Source: Oscillospiraceae bacterium (GTDB lineage: Bacteria > Bacillota > Clostridia > Oscillospirales > Ruminococcaceae). From it: DNA of 37,403 bases. Shown here piece by piece: positions 24,457-32,166 of the stretch (the first letter of the stretch is position 1; the number at the start of each line of letters is the position of its first letter). The notes beneath the pieces were generated by a model. That model searched no databases. It saw nothing but the letters and a program-made list of their open reading frames with translations, and was not told the DNA's origin. The DNA is taken from positions 1 through 37,403 of the forward strand of contig JAFRUS010000002.1 in assembly GCA_017438745.1 (NCBI GenBank), written 5' to 3'. The position numbers and the translations under genes were made by a program.

Positions 24457-24506
24457 AACAGACCGAACAGGTTTTATTCAGCGTATAAACCTGTTCGGTC
24501 TGTTTT
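24457..24506. terminator. long bidirectional-type hairpin terminator of the GGDEF gene
   Basis: AACAGACCGAACAGGTTT (24457-24474) pairs base for base with its complement at 24487-24504 around a 12-base loop. Short T-runs follow on both strands. Its place just beyond the GGDEF stop makes it that gene's terminator. Confidence 0.8.
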
Positions 24507-24561
24507 AAAGATATATGCAGATATTATTTCGTATAGTTCTGATATGCAGCGGAGGCACTTT

Positions 24562-25896
24562 TTATTCAGAAATAATTATTCCTCCGAAATACTCCGGTAC
24601 GCCGTTTTCGTCAATGAGTACGAATGCTCTTGTGGCGCAGACTACGTAGGTGCCGTCTGGTTTGCGGGCGCGGTAGTGGATGGCTTTGACTTCCGCATTT
24701 CCTTTGAAGATGGTATCTACGGCGTCGCTGTAAACAGTGATGTCATCCGGGTGGACGTACTCCTGCCATATTGCACCGGCATTGTACATGTATTCTGACT
24801 TCAGACCGAAATCGACAACAAGCGGAAGTGACCAGCGGGAATAGTCATAACGCATGTCGTTCAGGAAAATGTATCCTTCACCGACAAGCGTGTACATGGC
24901 GCCGAACATACTGTCGAGAATGCGCTTCCTTTCAGCTGTTATCTGTCCGTTTGATCCTTCTGCGTTACGGGAGCGGCTGATCTGTACATTGTTTTTCAGT
25001 TCTTTTTTGTTTTCGTACATTGACTTGTCAGCACGGTTGAATACTTCATCGAAGTTTTTGTCCGAAGCGGGATCGTAAACAGCCATTCCGCATGCGACAA
25101 CAGGTCCGGAACGGGAATACTGGTTTGAAAGTGATTCATCTCTGAGTTTTTTCAGAAGAGTATCGCGTTCAATGAAGTCACGGCCGTCAAGTATTACGAC
25201 AAACTCATCACCGCCTGTCCTGAAAACCGGACTGTGGTCAAAAATATCACAGATAAGGCGGCTTGCACGCTGTATGGCTTCGTCGCCGAAGCTGTGGCCG
25301 CGTGTGTCGTTTATCTTTTTCAGGTCATTCAGGTCGCACATAACGATGCCGAAATGTATGGTGTCATGAAGATTCTGTATCTTGCTGTCAAGAAGCGCAC
25401 TGTATTCGCTGAAAGCATTTTTATTTCTTATTCCGGTCAGCACATCGAGTCTTGCCATTCGTCTTGCAGACTGAAGATCCCGCTGCTGTTCTTTATTTCT
25501 GCGGTAGTCATCTTCAATGTTTTCAAGGCAGAACATAATATGCATTTTGTCGTCACACATTATTTCAGAGTGCCGCATATGAATTATCCTGCCGTTGAGG
25601 ATAAAACGGTAAACCGCAGTGAAGATATTGCTGTTTTCAAGACGTTCCAGCATAGCGTCTCTGTCGAACAGCCTTGTCACATGTGCCAGATCGTCGGGGT
25701 GAATGAATTTTGCAGAATATTTTTTTGAATCTGTGAAGAAATCGCTTCCTGAAGTCGGTATGCCAAGACCATCGAACAGTCCTGAAGGACTGTACTGGAT
25801 GTAGGAACACGTGGATATGTCCACATAAAATAAACTGTCATAATTTCGAGCAAGTGCGCTGACTATCTGGCTGAAAGCTTCTCTGGTACTGTTCAT
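24562..25896 (-). CDS. PAS-GGDEF-PAS diguanylate cyclase
   Basis: Makes c-di-GMP from two GTP. In 444 residues: an N-terminal PAS-like domain (~12-125, DSLFYVDISTCSYIQY, HPDD at 66-69); GGDEF domain ~148-305 with DVLTGIRNKNAF, CDLNDLKKIND and an intact G228-G-D-E-F232 active site; and a second PAS_3-like domain (~325-444, with YVHPDDITVY and ARKPDGTYV). The allosteric inhibition site RxxD, expected five residues before GGDEF, is absent (FDHS there), so product inhibition at that site is unlikely. No membrane segments. The ribosome site is a run of six Gs upstream of the ATG, like the G-runs before the two EAL genes in this window. Confidence 0.94.
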   Translation of the reverse strand: MNSTREAFSQIVSALARNYDSLFYVDISTCSYIQYSPSGLFDGLGIPTSGSDFFTDSKKYSAKFIHPDDLAHVTRLFDRDAMLERLENSNIFTAVYRFILNGRIIHMRHSEIMCDDKMHIMFCLENIEDDYRRNKEQQRDLQSARRMARLDVLTGIRNKNAFSEYSALLDSKIQNLHDTIHFGIVMCDLNDLKKINDTRGHSFGDEAIQRASRLICDIFDHSPVFRTGGDEFVVILDGRDFIERDTLLKKLRDESLSNQYSRSGPVVACGMAVYDPASDKNFDEVFNRADKSMYENKKELKNNVQISRSRNAEGSNGQITAERKRILDSMFGAMYTLVGEGYIFLNDMRYDYSRWSLPLVVDFGLKSEYMYNAGAIWQEYVHPDDITVYSDAVDTIFKGNAEVKAIHYRARKPDGTYVVCATRAFVLIDENGVPEYFGGIIISE

Positions 25897-26272
25897 CTTA
25901 TAATCCCCCCTGTTAAAAATAACATGTTTGGTCCCTGATCATAAATCCATTTATACTTTACGTGTTTTCTCGCTTTGAAATGAACAATCCTAACAATAGT
26001 GCGGCTTATTACTATAATTTTATCAGAATGACGACGGAAATGCAATATATAAAATGCATTTTTTTATGTTTTCTGTATGAGAGGCATATAACAGATCATA
26101 TATATAACGGTGTGAAGAAGAGTTTTATAATGAGTTATAGGAAAAATCTATATATAAATATAAATTATAAGTAAGGCCAAACCTATTGACTTGATAGATT
26201 AAATATGATAATCTTAATACATACCATTTATATAGAAAAAATATGAAAGAAATATCAGAAAGAAGTTTTAGT
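25897..26272. other. A+T-rich divergent intergenic region
   Basis: Upstream of both the GGDEF gene (minus) and the ABC/CODH operon (plus). The only structure supported is the promoter/inverted repeat at 26180-26212. An ATG at 26243 is in frame with the lipoprotein but has no ribosome site and would spoil the signal peptide. Confidence 0.5.
26180..26212 (+). promoter_or_regulatory. promoter with inverted repeat around the -35 box, ABC/CODH operon
   Basis: TTGACT (26186-26191) is the likely -35, with GATAAT (26207-26212) 15 bases on as the best -10. The -35 sits inside an inverted repeat: AACCTAT (26180-26186), 7 bases, then ATAGATT (26194-26200), with one mismatch. Such arrangements suit a repressor. 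An Rrf2-type (CymR/IscR-like) regulator is a guess from the CCTAT half-site. Confidence 0.5.
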
Positions 26273-27205
26273 ATGAAAAAAAGAACATTATCATTTATTG
26301 CAGCACTGGCTCTTTCGGCTGCGGCACTTACAGGATGCGGAAATGCATCTGCAAAGAATTCATCAGAAGATTCAGTAAAAATCGCTTATCTTCCTATTAC
26401 ACATGCACTTCCGGTGCTTGAAGAGGCTGAAGAACTTGAAAAGGAAAACGGACTGAAGGTTGAACTCGTGAAGTTCGGTTCATGGCCGGAACTCCTTGAT
26501 GCTCTTAACACCGGCAAGGTAGACGGTGCATCAGTACTCATCGAACTTGCGATGAAGTCCAGGCAGGAGGGAGTAGGAATAAAGGCTGTGGCACTCGGCC
26601 ACCACGACGGAAACGTTGTAATAGTTTCAAATGATATAAATGACGGCGCTGACCTTAAGGGAAAGACTTTTGCCATTCCTCACAGACAGTCATCACACAA
26701 CATTCTTCTCAACGAAGTACTTGAAAAGTCAGGTCTCACTGTTGATGACATAAACGTAACTGAACTTGCTCCTACCGAGATGCCTTCAGCTCTTGCGAGC
26801 GGACAGATAGACGGTTATTGTGTGGCTGAACCTTTCGGAGCTATGGGCGTTGCAACAGGTGCCGGCAAGGTACTTTACACATCAGAAGAACTCTGGGAAG
26901 ATTCAGTATGCTGCGGACTTGTTCTGACAGATAAGTTCATCGAAAACGAAGCTGACAAGGCAAAGTCATTCGTTGAAAGCTACAAGAAAGCCGGCGCGGC
27001 TCTTGACACTGAAACAGCAAAGCAGACTGCAGAAAAATACTTCAAGCAGAGCAGCGACGTTCTCGACATTTCACTTCAGTGGATCTCATTCGATGATCTC
27101 GGCATTTCAGAGGAAACATACACTCTTCTTACTGACAAGGTAAAGAAATACGGCCTTTCAGACAATCCGCCAACCTACGAAGAATTTGTAAAGAACGATT
27201 TTTGA
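26273..27205 (+). CDS. ABC transporter substrate-binding lipoprotein, NMT1/SsuA-TauA type
   Basis: Captures a small solute outside the membrane for the permease and ATPase that follow. The start is set at ATG 26273, which gives a classic lipoprotein signal (MKKRTLSFIAALALSAAALTGC) with lipid attachment at Cys22. ATG 26243 would add ten polar residues. The 310-residue protein has the type-2 periplasmic fold landmarks: VKIAYLPITHALPVL, FGSWPELLDALNTGKVDGASV, GKTFAIPHRQSSHNILL and ALASGQIDGYCVAEPFG. Relatives bind sulfonates, taurine, nitrate or pyrimidine precursors. The ligand here is unknown. It is followed eight bases on by the permease. Confidence 0.88.
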   Translation: MKKRTLSFIAALALSAAALTGCGNASAKNSSEDSVKIAYLPITHALPVLEEAEELEKENGLKVELVKFGSWPELLDALNTGKVDGASVLIELAMKSRQEGVGIKAVALGHHDGNVVIVSNDINDGADLKGKTFAIPHRQSSHNILLNEVLEKSGLTVDDINVTELAPTEMPSALASGQIDGYCVAEPFGAMGVATGAGKVLYTSEELWEDSVCCGLVLTDKFIENEADKAKSFVESYKKAGAALDTETAKQTAEKYFKQSSDVLDISLQWISFDDLGISEETYTLLTDKVKKYGLSDNPPTYEEFVKNDF

Positions 27206-27221
27206 TTAAGGAATGAATCAA

Positions 27222-27983
27222 ATGAAAAAATTATTGTCTGTAAAGAATGCTGTTGTATCAGTCGCAGTACTTATCGGTATCTGGCAGATTGCGTATATGG
27301 TCAGCGACTACAGCGATGCGCTTTTTCCGTCACCGTATCAGGCTTTTCTTGCGCTTATTGAAATGATAACCGACGGAACACTTGCAGAAAACATCGGTAC
27401 CAGCATGTTCCGCTTTTCGATCGGATATATAAGTTCTGTAGTTGTGGCAGTTTTTCTCGGACTCATCCTCGGACGTCTTCCGGGAGTATTCAAATACGTA
27501 AATCCGGCGCTTCAGCTTTTAAGACCTATCTCACCGACAGCCTGGATGCCGTTTATCGTTCTTCTTTTCGGTATCGGTGAGGTACCGGCGATAGTTATCA
27601 TCTTCATAGCAGCATTTTTCCCGGTTCTTCTTTCAACCGTTGCTGCTGTAAATAATATCGATCCGGTTTATCTCAAGGTAGCTTCAAACTTCGGTATAAA
27701 GCAGCCGGCACTCACATGGAAGTTCATCCTTCCGGCCGCATTTCCTCAGATAGCAAACGGTATCCATCTTGCAGTCGGAACAGCCTGGATCTTCCTTGTT
27801 GCCGGTGAGATGGTAGGTGCTCAGTCAGGACTTGGTTACCAGATAATCGATGCAAGAAACAACATCCGTGCAGATATTCTTTTAGCGACTATCCTTGTTA
27901 TCGGTGTTATCGGCATTATCCTTGACGGTATACTTAAGTTTGCCGAAAAGAAAATACTGAAGGCCTGGGGAGGTGCTGAATAA
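27222..27983 (+). CDS. ABC transporter permease, SsuC/TauC type
   Basis: An inner-membrane permease of 253 residues with about six hydrophobic segments and the BPD-type coupling motif: KVASNFGIKQPALTWKFILP, corresponding to EAA-x3-G-x9-I-x-LP. The start is placed at ATG 27222, nine bases after AAGGA (27208-27212); ATG 27213 abuts that site. Its stop overlaps the ATPase start (TAATG), so the two are coupled. Its SsuC/TauC-like length matches the substrate-binding protein. Confidence 0.9.
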   Translation: MKKLLSVKNAVVSVAVLIGIWQIAYMVSDYSDALFPSPYQAFLALIEMITDGTLAENIGTSMFRFSIGYISSVVVAVFLGLILGRLPGVFKYVNPALQLLRPISPTAWMPFIVLLFGIGEVPAIVIIFIAAFFPVLLSTVAAVNNIDPVYLKVASNFGIKQPALTWKFILPAAFPQIANGIHLAVGTAWIFLVAGEMVGAQSGLGYQIIDARNNIRADILLATILVIGVIGIILDGILKFAEKKILKAWGGAE

Positions 27984-28756
27984 TGGCATACATTGAAGTT
28001 AAGGATGCATGCAGGAAATACACCCAGAACGGAAAAGAAACAGTCGTTCTCGACAATGTTTCACTTGAAATAGAAAAAGGCGAGTTCATCTGTCTTTTAG
28101 GTCCTTCCGGATGCGGAAAAAGTACTCTTCTTAACTCGCTTGCAGGATTTGAAAGGCTCAACAGCGGCAGCGTCACAATAGACGGAAAAGAAGTTGAAAA
28201 GCCCTCTGTAAAGAATATTACCATTTTCCAGAACTACGGACTTCTGCCGTGGAGAAATGTAATTTCCAATGTGAAGCTCGGTCTTGAAGCAAAGAACATT
28301 TCAAAGGAAGAGGCGGATAAAACAGCTAGAAAATTCCTCGAACTTGTAGGCCTTGAAGGCTTTGAAAAAAGATATCCGCGTCAGCTTTCCGGCGGTCAGC
28401 AGCAGAGAGTTGCAATTGCAAGAGGCCTTGCGGTGGATCCTGATATCATCTTCATGGATGAACCGTTCGGTGCGCTGGATGCTATCACCAGAATGAAGCT
28501 TCAGGACGATATGCTTAGAATTTCCCGTGAGGAAAAGAAGACGATCATATTTGTCACCCACGACATTGAAGAGGCAGTTTTCCTTGCAGACAGGATCGTG
28601 GTAATGATGGCTGATCCGGGAAGAATCAAGAGTATAGTAAAGGTTCCGGCACACAGCACAGCGGACCGTACAAGTCAGGGATTCCTTCATGTGCGTGACA
28701 GGGTATTCGAACTGTTCAACATGAAGACCGAAGAATACATTGATTATGTGATTTAA
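27983..28756 (+). CDS. ABC transporter ATPase, SsuB/TauB type
   Basis: A 257-residue nucleotide-binding subunit. Walker A is GPSGCGKST (~40-48), the Q-loop is in FQNYGLLPWR, the signature is LSGGQQQRVAIARGLA, Walker B is IIFMDEPFGALD, and the switch His is in FVTHDIEEAV. The LLPW-R Q-loop text is typical of the nitrate/sulfonate/taurine subgroup. It overlaps the permease stop by one base. A 12-bp hairpin separates it from the CODH-like gene. Confidence 0.93.
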   Translation: MAYIEVKDACRKYTQNGKETVVLDNVSLEIEKGEFICLLGPSGCGKSTLLNSLAGFERLNSGSVTIDGKEVEKPSVKNITIFQNYGLLPWRNVISNVKLGLEAKNISKEEADKTARKFLELVGLEGFEKRYPRQLSGGQQQRVAIARGLAVDPDIIFMDEPFGALDAITRMKLQDDMLRISREEKKTIIFVTHDIEEAVFLADRIVVMMADPGRIKSIVKVPAHSTADRTSQGFLHVRDRVFELFNMKTEEYIDYVI

Positions 28757-28771
28757 CAGAACACAAATCAG

Positions 28772-28804
28772 GTCCGGATCCGGTGTATTCATCCGGATCC
28801 GGAC
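28772..28804 (+). promoter_or_regulatory. perfect 12-bp hairpin between ABC ATPase and CODH-like genes
   Basis: GTCCGGATCCGG (28772-28783) pairs with CCGGATCCGGAC (28793-28804) around a 9-base loop. No T-run follows, so it is not a normal intrinsic terminator. It may protect the transporter mRNA's 3' end or tune relative expression. It lies 35 bases before the CODH-like ATG. Confidence 0.65.
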
Positions 28805-28839
28805 GCTGGTTTATGAATATGAATTATGGAGAGAGTTTA

Positions 28840-31014
28840 ATGGCTAAGAAGAAAACAGAAGATGCTCACTGTCATGAGCATCACGGACACGATCACGGTG
28901 AGGAACACATGCACGAGCATGAACATGAACATCACCATCACGGTCATCACCACACCGACGGCGTGGACCACATACATTCACACAGAAATCTTATAGGCTT
29001 TGATGCGCACGGTATACCTGTCGTTACGCTCAAGGCCTCTCATCATGATGGGGACGGCGATGAAGATGACCCGCAGGCATTCATCAAGGACTACATGAAT
29101 GCGGTAAGCGAATACCGTAAAACCTTCCCGTCCAAGCAGGATGTTATCGATCAGACCCCTGATCCGGCTGTACGTGAAATGCTTCTCCGAATGGAACAGC
29201 TCGGTATCGACACCTGTTTCGACCGCTTCGATGCACAGAAGCCGCAGTGTAATTTCGGTCTTGCGGGTATCTGCTGTAAGATATGCAATATGGGTCCGTG
29301 CCGTATCACACCGAAAGCCCCGAAGGGAATATGCGGTGCAGACGCAGACCTCATAGTTGCGAGAAATCTTCTCCGTTCAGCAGCCGCCGGTGCGGCACAG
29401 CACGGCATGCATGCACGTGAGGTAATGCTTGCGCTGAAATATGCTGCAGAGGGCAAGCTTGACATTCCTATTCTCGGTGAACAGAAGATTCGTTCAACTG
29501 CTGAGGCATTCGGCATAAAGCAGAAGAACAGGCAGTTAAAGCACGTTGCAAAGGATCTGGCAGATGTGCTTCTTGATGATATGTCAAGAACAGTGCCGGG
29601 TGAATACAAGACAATTTCAGCCTGTGCAGCACCTGAACGTCAGGAAACATGGAAGAAGCTTGACATACTTCCGATCAGTGCGTACCACGAAGTTTTTGAA
29701 GCTTATCATAAATCCGGCTGTGCCATAGACGGCGACTGGAAGTCGATAATGCAGCAGTTCCTGCGCTGCGGACTTGCGTTTACATTCTCCGGTGTAGTCG
29801 GAGGATCGATAGCGACCGACTGCCTTTTCGGTGTCGGGGACAGGGTGACTTCAAAGGTAAACATCGGTGCTCTGCAGAAAGGTTATGTAAACATCGCCGT
29901 TCACGGCCATCTGCCGCTTCTCGTAAGCCAGATAGTTGAGGCCGGAAAGCGCGAGGATCTTATAGAACTTGCAAAGTCAAAGGGCGCAAAGGGTATCCGT
30001 TTCTACGGTATCTGCTGTTCAGGACTTTCCGCAATGTACCGTTACAGCGGTGTTATCCCGCTTTCAAATGCGGTGTCTGCTGAACTGGTTCTCGGAACCG
30101 GTGCCCTTGATCTCTGGGTAGCTGACGTTCAGGACGTTTTCCCGTCCATAATGGAAGTGGCAAAGTGCTTCAGGACAACAGTTGTCACCACGAGCGAGTC
30201 CGCAAGACTTCCGGGTGCGGAACGCTTTGAATATGACCACCATCATTCAAACATTGACCAGACAAAGGAACTTGCTGAAAAGATCGTTTTAAGAGCCATT
30301 GAAAGCTTCGAGGCGCGAAAGGGTATTCCTGTTTACATACCTCCGTACGAAGTCGAAGCTGAAGTCGGCTTTTCGGTTGAGTACATCCACAGAAGATTCG
30401 GAAGCATGAAGCCTCTTGCGGAAGCAGTAAAGAGCGGAAAGATACTTGGTATCGTCAACATGGTAGGATGCAATAATCCTAAGGTGCTTTACGAAAAATG
30501 CATAGTTGACGTAGCCGACAAACTGCTTAAAAACAACGTTCTTATAATCTCAAACGGATGTGCTTCATTCCCGCTTATGAAGCTTGGTTACTGTGCGGTT
30601 TCCGGCAAGGAAAAGGCAGGAGACAGTCTGCGTGAATTCCTTGAACCTGATCTTCCGCCGGTATGGCATGTGGGCGAGTGCATAGACAATACCCGTTCGA
30701 GCGGTATTTTTGCCGGCGTTGCCGGAGCACTGGGACACAAGATGTACGAGATGCCGTTTGCATTTTCATCGCCTGAATGGGGAAATGAAAAGGGAATCGA
30801 CGCGGCTCTCGGATTCAGACTTAACGGTATCAGCTCATATCACTGCGTTGAAGCGCAGATCTACGGTTCAAAGAACGTAATTGAATTCATGAAGCACGGC
30901 ACAAAGGAACTTCTCGGTTCCACAATGAACGTTGACACCGATCCTTCAGCTCTGGCTGACAAGATCATTGCCGACATGAAGGAAAAGCGCCGCGCCCTTG
31001 GCTGGGATAAATAA
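28840..31014 (+). CDS. CO-dehydrogenase-like (CooS family) protein with N-terminal His-rich metal-binding tail and altered C-cluster ligand
   Basis: A 724-residue protein; the start at ATG 28840 has GGAGAG six bases upstream. Residues 10-48 hold 20 histidines, a tail like those of nickel-handling proteins (CooJ, HypB) but fused to the enzyme. The CooS fold starts near 110. The D/B-cluster cysteines follow the family pattern: C126, C137, C145/C146, C149, C154, C165. For the C-cluster, H355 (HGH), C392/C393 (GICCSG), C544 (GCNNPK), C574 (NGCAS), C614 (GECIDN) and K651 (PEWGNEK) are all present. At the position of the remaining canonical Cys (family text VD-x-QC-x2-P) there is Asp432 (VADVQDVFP). 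So most of the active site is kept but one Fe ligand is changed. It is co-oriented with the ABC transporter. No CooC, CooF, AcsB or corrinoid genes adjoin it, so it is not an acetyl-CoA synthase operon here. Confidence 0.9.
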   Translation: MAKKKTEDAHCHEHHGHDHGEEHMHEHEHEHHHHGHHHTDGVDHIHSHRNLIGFDAHGIPVVTLKASHHDGDGDEDDPQAFIKDYMNAVSEYRKTFPSKQDVIDQTPDPAVREMLLRMEQLGIDTCFDRFDAQKPQCNFGLAGICCKICNMGPCRITPKAPKGICGADADLIVARNLLRSAAAGAAQHGMHAREVMLALKYAAEGKLDIPILGEQKIRSTAEAFGIKQKNRQLKHVAKDLADVLLDDMSRTVPGEYKTISACAAPERQETWKKLDILPISAYHEVFEAYHKSGCAIDGDWKSIMQQFLRCGLAFTFSGVVGGSIATDCLFGVGDRVTSKVNIGALQKGYVNIAVHGHLPLLVSQIVEAGKREDLIELAKSKGAKGIRFYGICCSGLSAMYRYSGVIPLSNAVSAELVLGTGALDLWVADVQDVFPSIMEVAKCFRTTVVTTSESARLPGAERFEYDHHHSNIDQTKELAEKIVLRAIESFEARKGIPVYIPPYEVEAEVGFSVEYIHRRFGSMKPLAEAVKSGKILGIVNMVGCNNPKVLYEKCIVDVADKLLKNNVLIISNGCASFPLMKLGYCAVSGKEKAGDSLREFLEPDLPPVWHVGECIDNTRSSGIFAGVAGALGHKMYEMPFAFSSPEWGNEKGIDAALGFRLNGISSYHCVEAQIYGSKNVIEFMKHGTKELLGSTMNVDTDPSALADKIIADMKEKRRALGWDK

Positions 31015-31016
31015 GA

Positions 31017-31064
31017 AACGCTGATTTATTCATAAATCAGCGTGGGGCGCGGGGCGAAGCCCCG
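31017..31064. repeat. REP-like hairpin element, copy C
   Basis: CGCTGATTTAT and ATAAATCAGCG form an 11-bp stem (31019-31042), followed by TGGGGCGC and the second stem CGGGGCGAAGCCCCG (31050-31064). It begins three bases after the CODH stop. No poly-T follows. Confidence 0.85.
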
Positions 31065-31123
31065 TAATCTCCCCACCACGGCAATCAGTGTTATCCTAAA
31101 TGATCTTAACGGAGGAATATATA

Positions 31124-31510
31124 ATGGCATGTTTTTTAGTACCTACAGCAGAGGCGATTGTTACAACGATCGCATCAGCTGTAATTAAGAAATCAAAGAA
31201 AAATGAAAAGAAAACAAATGAGTACGAAGTGAAGTTTTCAGACAGACTCGGAAGACTTAACGGCCTTCTCTGGGGCGGTTCAGGACTTCTTGCATTCGAA
31301 CACCTCTGGCACGGCGAAATCTCACCGTTTTTCCCGTTCCTTACTGCTGCATCCGACCCTGAATCAAAACAGGTCATGCTTGATGAAATGGCGACGAACG
31401 GAACGGCGATGGCAGTCATAGTTACCGCTGTCTGGATTGCGACGGTTGTCATAGAAAAAATCTGGGCGAAGAACGTAAAGGAACGCACAGAAAAGGAGGC
31501 CAGATCATGA
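31124..31510 (+). CDS. unknown membrane protein, 128 residues (first of a coupled pair)
   Basis: The start at ATG 31124 has GGAGGA seven bases upstream; the frame extends to 31100 without a better start. The N-terminus is hydrophobic (MACFLVPTAEAIVTTIASAV), then a strongly basic stretch (KKSKKNEKK), a conserved-looking LLWGGSGLLAFEHLWHGE with two histidines, and a C-terminal helix MAVIVTAVWIATVVIEKIW. I do not recognise a named family. The His pair beside a membrane segment could bind a metal or cofactor, but that is speculative. Its stop overlaps the next start (ATGA), so the two proteins probably work together. It sits directly downstream of the CODH-like gene, separated only by a REP-like element. 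Confidence 0.8.
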   Translation: MACFLVPTAEAIVTTIASAVIKKSKKNEKKTNEYEVKFSDRLGRLNGLLWGGSGLLAFEHLWHGEISPFFPFLTAASDPESKQVMLDEMATNGTAMAVIVTAVWIATVVIEKIWAKNVKERTEKEARS

Positions 31511-31815
31511 CACTTCTCATCACACTCATCGCTGCAATAACAGTAACACTTATCTGGTACACAAACGAAAAGGCAAGAAAACTTAACACAGGAATTCTCT
31601 GCTATATGTTCTGGGGTGCATCCCTCATGTGGCTCGTTGACGCTGCAGTTGAATATTTCGAAGATGGAGCAGATTACTTCCTTCCGTCATCAGGCGATAT
31701 GCTCAACGACGCATTTCTCGGACTTTCAGTAGTAGTTCTCGCTCTTGTAGTGTGGATAGTCTGTCTGCTTGTAAAAGATCCGCAGAACAGAATTTTCAAG
31801 CATGCGGAAAAATAA
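31507..31815 (+). CDS. unknown membrane protein, 102 residues (second of a coupled pair)
   Basis: Translationally coupled to the preceding gene by a 4-base overlap. Three predicted membrane helices: LLITLIAAITVTLIWY (~3-18), LCYMFWGASLMWLVDAAVEYF (shown in part; ~31-51) and FLGLSVVVLALVVWIVCLLV (~70-89). An acidic segment lies between the last two (EYFEDGADYFLP). No family recognised. The size and pairing suggest a small two-component membrane complex. A strong terminator follows about 80 bases later, so the pair may be its own operon or the end of the ABC/CODH transcript. Confidence 0.8.
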   Translation: MTLLITLIAAITVTLIWYTNEKARKLNTGILCYMFWGASLMWLVDAAVEYFEDGADYFLPSSGDMLNDAFLGLSVVVLALVVWIVCLLVKDPQNRIFKHAEK

Positions 31816-31898
31816 AAAAACGACTGCTACACAAAGTATCATGTGCTGATATTTTTGACTGATAATGTATCAGAGTTGTATTCTATACCCTAAAGACA

Positions 31899-31934
31899 AA
31901 TGCACATTCCATTTATATGGAATGTGCATTTTTT
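31899..31934 (+). terminator. intrinsic terminator of the membrane-protein pair
   Basis: AATGCACATTCCA (31899-31911) and TGGAATGTGCATT (31918-31930) form a perfect 13-bp stem with a 6-base loop, followed by TTTT. Confidence 0.92.
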
Positions 31935-32137
31935 GCTGTTTTATATCCATTTAGTTTCCATTAATACCGCTGATTAGTGAATGTAACGGTCGGTTTGCAA
32001 CTGAAAAAACGTACAAATAAAGTAAAACCTCACAATACAACTTAACAAATGCCGTATAGTTTGCACAGATTTGATGTTGTAAATACGATATTTCTGCTAA
32101 TTTTATTTTGTAACGGTAAATCAGCGCACAAAATGGG

Positions 32138-32166
32138 TTGACAAGCAATGAATGAAGAATTAAAAT
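32138..32166 (+). promoter_or_regulatory. promoter of the sugar ABC operon
   Basis: TTGACA (32138-32143) and TAAAAT (32161-32166) are separated by exactly 17 bases, close to consensus. The leader to ATG 32329 is ~155 bases and ends in AGGAGGAG, an excellent ribosome site. Confidence 0.82.

Larger units (their letters stand above)
24231..24561. other. gap between convergent hydA and GGDEF genes
   Basis: Contains two separate terminators (24274-24312 and 24457-24506). Between them, a short minus-strand frame (about 24319-24400) reads as aromatic and basic residues (FYRKKYRIVYF, then VTYNEKFVFSV) but has no start or ribosome site. It may be a gene remnant, but the evidence is thin. Confidence 0.4.

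Noticed and set aside
24319..24500. Short minus-strand frame with aromatic/basic residues as a gene
   Set aside because: No start codon with ribosome site, under 60 codons, and it runs through a terminator stem.
28840..31014. Part of a Wood-Ljungdahl acetyl-CoA synthase operon
   Set aside because: No acsB, corrinoid protein, methyltransferase or CooC/CooF genes are adjacent, and the active site is altered.
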